A stretch of 9,596 nucleotides of DNA from an uncultured Archangium sp. (lineage in GTDB: Bacteria; Myxococcota; Myxococcia; Myxococcales; Myxococcaceae), in contig CAMLFP010000209.1 of assembly GCA_946479335.1 (NCBI GenBank), forward strand, positions 1 to 9,596, given 5' to 3'. Every line of letters starts with the position of its first letter. The first letter of the stretch is position 1. The position numbers were made by a program, and so were the translations under genes. The notes below the pieces were generated by a model. That model was not told where the DNA came from and did not search any database. It saw nothing but the letters and a program-made list of their open reading frames with translations. Shown here piece after piece: positions 1 to 7,365 of the stretch.

Positions 1-1
1 G

Positions 2-916
2 ACGGTCGCGCGCCGCCAGCCCTCTGCGCCGCTGGCGGTCGATCTCGCCGTGCAGTTGAACCAGGCGCGGCGGCTGCTCCGGCCGCTGTTCCCCGAGTCG
101 GTGCCCCTCGAGCTCGACACGCGCCCCGGCTGCGTCGTGTTGATCGACCCGACCCAGCTCGATCAACTGACGCTGAACCTCGCGCTCAACGCGCGCGATG
201 CATGCGGAGACGGTGGTCAGGTGCGCCTCGCGAACTTCGAGCGCACCCTCGACGAGGCGGAGGCGGCGCGGTTGGGCCTCGCGGCCGGGCGCTGGGCGGT
301 GCTGGAGCTCAGCGACACCGGCGCCGGCATCGCCCCCGAGGTGCTGCCGCGCATCTTCGAGCCGTTCTTCACCACCAAGGGCGGCGAGCGCGGCACCGGG
401 CTGGGCCTCTCGACCGTGTGGGGCATCGCCACGCAGGCGGGCGGCACGGTGCGCGTCGAGAGCACCGTCGGCGTCGGCACGAGGTTCGAGGTGTGGCTGC
501 CGCGCGTCGATCAACCGCCCGCGGAGGCCGCAGCCCCGACGCCGGCGCGTGCGGGCGCTCCGCCGTCGGCCACGTTGCTGGTGGTGGAAGACGAGCCCCT
601 CGTGCGCCGCACCGTGGTGCTGACGCTGGAGCGCGCCGGGTACCGGGTGCTGATCGCGTCAGATGGAGAAGAGGCGCTGTCGGTGGCCCGCCAGAACGCG
701 TCGATCGATCTCGTGCTCACCGACGTGGTGATGCCGCGCATGGGCGGCGTTGATCTCGTTCGACATCTGCGCGCCAGCCGGCAGGTGCCGGTGATCTTCA
801 TGTCGGGCTTTCACGACCGGCAGGCCGACCTCGCCGACGAGGAGGTGCTCAGCAAACCGTTCGCGCCCGGCGTGCTGCTGGCGCGGGTGAGCGCCGCGCT
901 CCGTCGAGGCGCGTGA
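2..916 (+). CDS. Hybrid sensor histidine kinase, C-terminal part (HATPase + receiver domain), 5' truncated by window edge
   Basis: The frame is open to the left edge, so the gene begins outside the window; the GTG at 50 is an internal Val, not a convincing start. Counting from that Val, the ATP-binding domain spans about residues 20-153. It has an N box (NLALNARDA, 43-51), a G1 box (DTGAGI, 89-94), an F box (FEPFFTTK, 103-110) and a G2 box (GTGLGLS, 115-121). A Pro/Ala-rich linker (about 154-173) leads to a receiver domain (175-286) with the acidic pair E180/D181, phospho-acceptor Asp225 in LTDVVMP, and Lys269 in LSKPF. The His-bearing dimerisation domain and any sensor lie upstream and are not seen. 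Kinases of this build autophosphorylate and pass phosphate to their own or a separate receiver; the signal and output are unknown. The gene ends 3 bp before the convergent phosphoesterase stop. The family call is secure, the specific role is not. Confidence 0.93.
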   Translation, partial: TVARRQPSAPLAVDLAVQLNQARRLLRPLFPESVPLELDTRPGCVVLIDPTQLDQLTLNLALNARDACGDGGQVRLANFERTLDEAEAARLGLAAGRWAVLELSDTGAGIAPEVLPRIFEPFFTTKGGERGTGLGLSTVWGIATQAGGTVRVESTVGVGTRFEVWLPRVDQPPAEAAAPTPARAGAPPSATLLVVEDEPLVRRTVVLTLERAGYRVLIASDGEEALSVARQNASIDLVLTDVVMPRMGGVDLVRHLRASRQVPVIFMSGFHDRQADLADEEVLSKPFAPGVLLARVSAALRRGA

Positions 917-919
917 GCG

Positions 920-1762
920 TCAGCGGTCGCCGGGGCGCAGGTGCCGCGCTTCGACCGCGAGGTGATCCTCCATGTCGAGCAGCCAGTAGCCCTCGCGGCC
1001 CGGCTCGGTGGAGCTGCCGCCGCCGAACAGGTGCGGGCGCGCGGCCGCCGCGCGATGCCAGCTGCGGAGGTGCGAGTGCCCGTGGTGCAGCACCACCCGC
1101 CGGCCGTGGAGCACGCGGAGCAGGGCGGGGCCGTCGATCAGCGCCGACTCGAGCCACTCGCGGCGGCCATCGTGGGAGAGCGGCCCGTGGTGCGACAGCA
1201 CGTGCACCGTGCGTCCCGCCAGGCGCGGGTCGTCGAGGAGCCGCGTGAGCGCGCCGAGCTGCTCGTCGCCGAGGCGGCCCACGAAGTACTGGCCCCAGCC
1301 GCGCACTCGCGTGCTGTCGAGGCCGACGATGGCGACGTCGGCGCCGAGCAGCTTCACGAACGGGTAGCCATGCGCGTTGGCGTATTCGGGGAGGTCGCTC
1401 GTGAGCTGCGGCGCGAAGATGCGCTCGAAGGCGCGGGGCTCGACGTAGCGATCATGATTGCCGGGGATGACGGTGAGCCGGCCCGCGTCGAGCAGGTGCT
1501 GCATCGTGCCGCGCATCGCCTCGAGCTCGTCGGGGTGGCCCATCGCCGTGAGGTCGCCGGTGAGCAGAACGTGCTCCGCCGCGTGCGCCTCGATGTCTTC
1601 GAGGATGCGCGCCCACTGCGCGCTGGCCGTCGCGAAGCGCTTCAGGCGCCCGAAGCCGTGGAGCTCCACGCGGCCGAGGAGCCCCTGCACGCCGCTGCTT
1701 GTCCACGCACGTTCGCGCCAGTCGAGCTGGTGGTGGATGTCACTGACGTGCACGAGGCGCAT
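920..1762 (-). CDS. Calcineurin-like metallophosphoesterase (CpdA-type fold)
   Basis: The protein has about 280 residues and a complete set of metallophosphoesterase motifs. With the ATG at 1762 as residue 1 these are: SD-I-H (D8, H10), GDLT (D70), GNHD (N102, H103), SHHGPLS (H191/H192) and GHSH (H229, H231). They bind a two-metal centre that hydrolyses phosphate esters. The family includes cyclic-nucleotide phosphodiesterases, Ser/Thr phosphatases and lipid or nucleotide hydrolases, so the substrate cannot be named. No signal peptide or membrane helix is visible; it is probably cytoplasmic. The frame extends upstream to a GTG at 1786, but the ATG at 1762 starts just before the first strand (RLVHVSDIH), where family members usually begin. 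No clear Shine-Dalgarno is seen for either. The gene converges with the kinase gene across a 3-bp gap, and 113 bp separate its start from the upstream TPR gene. Confidence 0.9.
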   Translation of the reverse strand: MRLVHVSDIHHQLDWRERAWTSSGVQGLLGRVELHGFGRLKRFATASAQWARILEDIEAHAAEHVLLTGDLTAMGHPDELEAMRGTMQHLLDAGRLTVIPGNHDRYVEPRAFERIFAPQLTSDLPEYANAHGYPFVKLLGADVAIVGLDSTRVRGWGQYFVGRLGDEQLGALTRLLDDPRLAGRTVHVLSHHGPLSHDGRREWLESALIDGPALLRVLHGRRVVLHHGHSHLRSWHRAAAARPHLFGGGSSTEPGREGYWLLDMEDHLAVEARHLRPGDR

Positions 1763-1775
1763 GGTGACGATGGTT

Positions 1776-1795
1776 GACCGCGGCACCGCGCGGTC
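1776..1795. other. Inverted repeat (7-bp arms) just upstream of the phosphoesterase start
   Basis: GACCGCG (1776-1782) and CGCGGTC (1789-1795) are perfect inverted copies around a 6-base loop. On the - strand this lies 13-33 bases upstream of the ATG at 1762. It could be an operator or a leader hairpin that shapes translation. No T-run follows, so it is not a typical terminator. In such GC-rich DNA a 7-bp palindrome can arise by chance. Confidence 0.25.
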
Positions 1796-1854
1796 GCAAC
1801 TGCTCGAACGTCGCTTCGCTCGATGCGCTGACGTCGCGGTGACGAACGGCCCCG

Positions 1855-1871
1855 CTCCGAGCGCCTCGGAG
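1855..1871 (-). terminator. GC-rich hairpin just after the TPR gene stop; possible terminator without U-tract
   Basis: CTCCGAG and CTCGGAG form a perfect 7-bp stem with a 3-base loop, starting 4 bases after the stop codon of the membrane TPR gene (stop at 1876-1878). No run of T follows on the - strand, so the call rests on position and stem alone. If it works, it separates the uvrA-Uma2-TPR block from the phosphoesterase. The rest of the 1763-1875 gap shows no convincing promoter to my eye. Confidence 0.35.
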
Positions 1872-1875
1872 GCGA

Positions 1876-2589
1876 TCAGCGTTGCGCGGCCGACTCGAGA
1901 AAACCGGCGAACTCTGGCCAGTATGTGCGGACGGCGTCAGGGCCTGTCTCGCCCAACACGCCGACGAGGTCGACGGGAGGCATCGGCTGCCGGGACTCCC
2001 GGAGCGCCCACGCGCGCAATGCCTCGGCGATGGCGCGGAGCTGGCCGGAGAGCGGCCTCACCATGTCTGGCGGCACGTTGCGGAGCACGTTCGACCACTC
2101 CCGATTGCGCGCCGCCCAGATCCCATGAACCAACGCGATGATGGGTGGCGGCAGGTCGGCGAGTTCCGTCGCCGGCCAGACGCGCGCGCCCTCGAGCGCG
2201 TCGACCACCGCGACGAGTTGCTGATCATGGAGCTTCTGTTCCCGCCATCGAAACGGCGACGCCGAGCGAAGGGAGGAGCGCGCACGCTCCAACCGCCACA
2301 AGCCGAGGTTGCCGAGCGCCACGCCCACGTGTGCGCCTTCGTGGCCGTACGCCTGTGCCTTCGTGAACAGCTCGATGGCGTCCACGTAACGGCCGCCGGT
2401 GAGCGCGTCATTGGCCTTGCCGACGAGCTCGTGGCTCAGGTTCTGACGCACCTTCATCACCACGAACTGCACGAGCAGCACGACGAACCAGAGCCCCAGC
2501 GACCACAGCGAGTCGGTGCGGCGCGCCATCTCGAAGCACGCGAGCCCGAGCACGAGATTGACCGCCCACACCCACGCCTGCCGATTCAT
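1876..2589 (-). CDS. Small membrane protein with two N-terminal helices and a TPR-like cytoplasmic region, function unknown
   Basis: The product has 237 residues. Two hydrophobic segments (about residues 6-20 and 28-45) form a helical hairpin with MARRTDS between them. They are followed by a soluble helical region. Residues about 53-85 (ELVGKANDALTGGRYVDAIELFTKAQAYG and flanks, described here only by pattern) have the Gly/Ala/aromatic spacing of a tetratricopeptide repeat, and a second, weaker unit follows at 86-105 (VALGNLGLWRLERA). The remainder is helical and matches no family I recognise. TPR regions usually bind other proteins. The frame opens at a TTG (2607), but the ATG at 2589 has AGGG six bases upstream and is preferred; an ATG at 2595 is also possible. 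The gene sits about 21 bp after Uma2 on the same strand, so they probably share a transcript. Real gene: fairly sure; role: unknown. Confidence 0.75.
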   Translation of the reverse strand: MNRQAWVWAVNLVLGLACFEMARRTDSLWSLGLWFVVLLVQFVVMKVRQNLSHELVGKANDALTGGRYVDAIELFTKAQAYGHEGAHVGVALGNLGLWRLERARSSLRSASPFRWREQKLHDQQLVAVVDALEGARVWPATELADLPPPIIALVHGIWAARNREWSNVLRNVPPDMVRPLSGQLRAIAEALRAWALRESRQPMPPVDLVGVLGETGPDAVRTYWPEFAGFLESAAQR

Positions 2590-2610
2590 GTGCATCCCTG
2601 CGTGCAACGC

Positions 2611-3177
2611 TCAGGCGCCGCTCGTGACACCGGTGTCGTCGTAGACGAGCTCGAGCGGCAACTTCACATCGATGCTGGCGAGCTCGGCCACTTCGTTGAA
2701 TTCGAAGGTGAGGTGGATCCACCCGAGCTGTGCGCGGCGGAACACTTCGATCAGCCGGCGGTTCTGCGAGACGAGGACGTATTCCTGCAGCGACGGGAGC
2801 TTCCGATACGCCAGCAGCTTGTCGCCGCGGTCATACCGTTCGGTGCCATCCGAAAGCACCTCGATGACGACGCGCGCCTCTTCACAGAAGGTCGCGTCGA
2901 GGAGCTGGGTTCTGTCTCCGCAGGCCACGAGCAGATCCGGGTAGAAGAAGGGCCCGTCCTTCTCGATGCGGAGCAGCCACTCGACGAAGCCATGACACGG
3001 CTTTCCCGTAAGCGCGGTCTTCAAGACCCCGGCGATGTTCTGGATGATGGTGCTGTGGCGGCCGGTTCCGCCGGCCATCGCGTAGACCTCACCCGCGACG
3101 TACTCGCTCTTGAACTCGGCGCGCGCCTCGTTCGCGAGGTACTCCTCGACGGAGACTCTCTGTTTCGCCGCGGTCAT
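2611..3177 (-). CDS. Uma2-family (DUF820) PD-(D/E)XK nuclease-like protein
   Basis: The 188-residue protein has the family's usual size and landmarks: GEVYAMAGGT (29-38), H41 in RHSTIIQNIAG, FYPDLLVAC (D81), VIEVLSDGTERYDRGDK (E106, K120) and LPSLQEYVLVSQ (127-138). D81, E106 and K120 fit a restriction-endonuclease-like active site, here complete. Uma2 proteins occur in many copies in cyanobacteria, myxobacteria and actinobacteria. They are often annotated as endonucleases, but their biological role is poorly known. The ATG at 3177 is the natural start because the conserved N-terminal part (SVEEYL) begins a few residues in; no clear ribosome-binding site precedes it. It lies 18 bp after uvrA on the same strand, so co-transcription is likely. 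A partner role in DNA repair is conceivable but unproven, as Uma2 genes sit in many contexts. Confidence 0.9.
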   Translation of the reverse strand: MTAAKQRVSVEEYLANEARAEFKSEYVAGEVYAMAGGTGRHSTIIQNIAGVLKTALTGKPCHGFVEWLLRIEKDGPFFYPDLLVACGDRTQLLDATFCEEARVVIEVLSDGTERYDRGDKLLAYRKLPSLQEYVLVSQNRRLIEVFRRAQLGWIHLTFEFNEVAELASIDVKLPLELVYDDTGVTSGA

Positions 3178-3195
3178 GGGGCCACTGTAACGCAG

Positions 3196-6057
<2,862 letters not shown>

Positions 6058-6074
6058 GCGCGCTGACTTGGCGA

Positions 6075-6093
6075 GAACAGACGTTCAGGTCAA
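6075..6093 (-). promoter_or_regulatory. Candidate LexA (SOS) operator and -35 element of uvrA
   Basis: In the 81-bp gap before uvrA, GAAC-AGAC-GTTC (6075-6086) is a perfect palindrome at its arms. It matches the Gram-positive SOS core (GAAC-N4-GTTC). On the + strand it runs into GTTCAGG, which fits the GTTCAGS end of the Myxococcus xanthus LexA motif as I recall it; the rest of that motif matches only partly. On the - strand, TTGACC (6088-6093) is a good -35 hexamer directly beside the palindrome. The hexamer at the right spacing for a -10 (CAAGTC) is weak. The palindrome would therefore sit between -35 and -10, a classic repressor position, 17-29 bases upstream of the ATG. No experimental support is available here. 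Confidence 0.55.
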
Positions 6094-6138
6094 GCGGACT
6101 TTCAGGCGGGTCGCGGCATTCGGTGAGTGCTCAATGAT

Positions 6139-6717
6139 TCATGACCGAGCAGGAATCGACGCGTGCAGTTTCTTGAGCACGTCGGTCGCTTCGTCGCGCA
6201 CGTTCGCGTCGCGGTCGTTCAACAGTTCGTTGAGGAAGCTCACGACCTGTTCGCGGAGTTCGGGATCATTCGTGCGCAGGGTGAGTTCGCGAAGACCGTG
6301 CGGCACCAGCGTGCGCGCCGGCGGTCGGGTGCTCGCGAAGAGGGCGCGAAACACGGGGAGCACGCGTGGGAGCTCCAGCCGGTTCGCCAGAATCTCCGCG
6401 GAGACGAAAGGGCCGAGGTACGTCGAGAAGCGACCGAAGGCGCGCTGTACAGCGTTGAGGATTCGGGGCTGCGCGTTCTGCGGGAGATCGTCCCATGCGT
6501 CGGAGATGAGGCGCGCGAGCGTCCACGACCCCGGGTGTTTCAGGAACTCGTCGTCTTCGAGCAGCTTCAGGAACTCGTCCGAAAGTTCAGCGGAGATTCC
6601 GCCTTCGAAAAGTGCGCAGCTCGAAACCTCGAACGCGAGCGCGGCGAGTTGGTTTTCATGCAGGTGCGCGGCGACCGCAGAAACGAACTGATCGAAAGCG
6701 ACTCGTGTCGATTTCAT
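6139..6717 (-). CDS. Helical protein with a HEAT-like C-terminal segment, function unknown
   Basis: This 192-residue protein is predicted mostly alpha-helical, acidic to neutral, with no signal peptide or membrane helix. Residues about 140-185 (LRELTLRTNDPELREQVV, then LLNDRDANVRDEATDVLKKL) have the D-x-x-x-R-x-x-A pattern and helix spacing of HEAT-type repeats, which act as protein-binding scaffolds. The N-terminal part has Leu-rich helices (LSDEFLKLLEDDEFLK) and no family I can name. The ATG at 6717 begins 15 bases after the stop of the broken Cys-rich gene, in the same frame; no strong ribosome-binding site is seen. Its stop is 81 bp before uvrA. Third-position G/C bias looks somewhat weaker than in its neighbours. 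Continuity with the upstream genes points to one operon; any link to uvrA is only positional. Confidence 0.7.
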   Translation of the reverse strand: MKSTRVAFDQFVSAVAAHLHENQLAALAFEVSSCALFEGGISAELSDEFLKLLEDDEFLKHPGSWTLARLISDAWDDLPQNAQPRILNAVQRAFGRFSTYLGPFVSAEILANRLELPRVLPVFRALFASTRPPARTLVPHGLRELTLRTNDPELREQVVSFLNELLNDRDANVRDEATDVLKKLHASIPARS

Positions 6718-6732
6718 GGTCGAGTCTGCGCA

Positions 6733-6979
6733 TCAGCGCGGGCGTGAAGAAAAGCCATCTACCAGCTGGCAGTGAAAGAACGGCTGGCGCTCCTCGAGCG
6801 TGATCTCGCCTTCGGCGATGCGCAAGCCGCACGACATCCCCGTCCAACAGGGTGATCGCGGTTTCAGCGGAGGTCGCAGATCGACTGGATGCACTCCATT
6901 CCCTCGGCGCAGTCGCGACCCGTCGTGCAAGGCGAGTGCAGGTTCGACACGCGAGCACGGCGAGGAGCACGCGCCTCAC
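6733..6979 (-). pseudogene. Small Cys-rich lipoprotein, reading frame broken by two apparent 1-base losses
   Basis: Three frames carry consecutive pieces of what looks like one protein. The GTG at 6979 starts MRRVLLAVLAC, a short signal with the lipobox VLAC. One base out, the next frame reads SNLHSPCTTGRDCAEGMECI then QSICDLR and stops (TGA). One further base out, a third frame reads SPCWTGMSC, GLRIAEGEITLEERQPFFHC and ends with TGA at 6733-6735. SPC-x-TG-x-x-C appears in both later pieces, and the C-x5-C-x5-C-x4-C spacing is common in secreted myxobacterial proteins. Both shifts are in the same direction, and adding one base at each gives 249 nt, about 82 residues. The start overlaps the GFA stop as GTGA. 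Alternatives are a genuine 38-residue lipoprotein after one correction, sequence errors, or chance. The extent and the second junction are the least certain. Confidence 0.45.
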
Positions 6980-7365
6980 GGCAGTTCGTCGAAGCGCAGC
7001 AGGCCGTCGTCGGAGAGCGCGTAGTAGTCGCCTTTGCTGCCGACGTAGATGTGCGCCTTCGACGTGAGCCCGCTCGGCGCGTCGAGGCTGCCCGCGCAGA
7101 ACGCGAGCTTCGCGTCACCCAGCGTGTCGAAGAACAAACTCGAGCCGCACTCCATGCAGAACCCGCGGCGCACCTCGGGCGATACGGTGTGCCACTTGAG
7201 CCCGCGTTCTTCGGTGAGCACCAGGTGTTCGCGGTCGACGGCCGCGAACGCGCCGATGTGCCCGTGCCACTTCCGGCACTTGCTGCAGTGACAGTAGGTC
7301 ACCTTCGTCGGCGGCCCACGGAGCTCGAACTTCACCGCTCCGCAGAAGCAGCCGCCGGTGGTCAC
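6976..7365 (-). CDS. GFA/CENP-V family zinc protein (glutathione-dependent formaldehyde-activating-like)
   Basis: The protein has 129 residues from the GTG at 7365. It carries the family's zinc ligands: GGCFCGAVKFE (C6, C8), YCHCSKCRKWHG (C25, C27, C30) and GFCMECGSSLFF (C70, C73). The rest is the short beta-rich body usual for the family. The founding member was described as condensing glutathione with formaldehyde, but most relatives have unknown substrates, so no reaction is claimed. It appears cytoplasmic. A longer open frame runs to 7482, but its extra Arg-rich residues are a shadow of the neighbouring gene; the GTG at 7365 has GGAG five bases upstream and starts at the conserved GGCFCG. 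The GTG overlaps the stop of the BPI-like gene (GTGA), and its own TGA overlaps the next GTG in the same way, which suggests coupled translation. Confidence 0.92.
   Translation of the reverse strand: MTTGGCFCGAVKFELRGPPTKVTYCHCSKCRKWHGHIGAFAAVDREHLVLTEERGLKWHTVSPEVRRGFCMECGSSLFFDTLGDAKLAFCAGSLDAPSGLTSKAHIYVGSKGDYYALSDDGLLRFDELP

Noticed and set aside
2..916. Full kinase start at GTG 50
   Set aside because: The frame continues upstream with family-like sequence (PLAVDLAVQLNQ), and the His-box domain must precede it, so the codon is internal.
941..1777. 278-codon open frame on the + strand across the phosphoesterase
   Set aside because: Antisense to a gene with a complete set of metal-binding motifs; no motif of its own.
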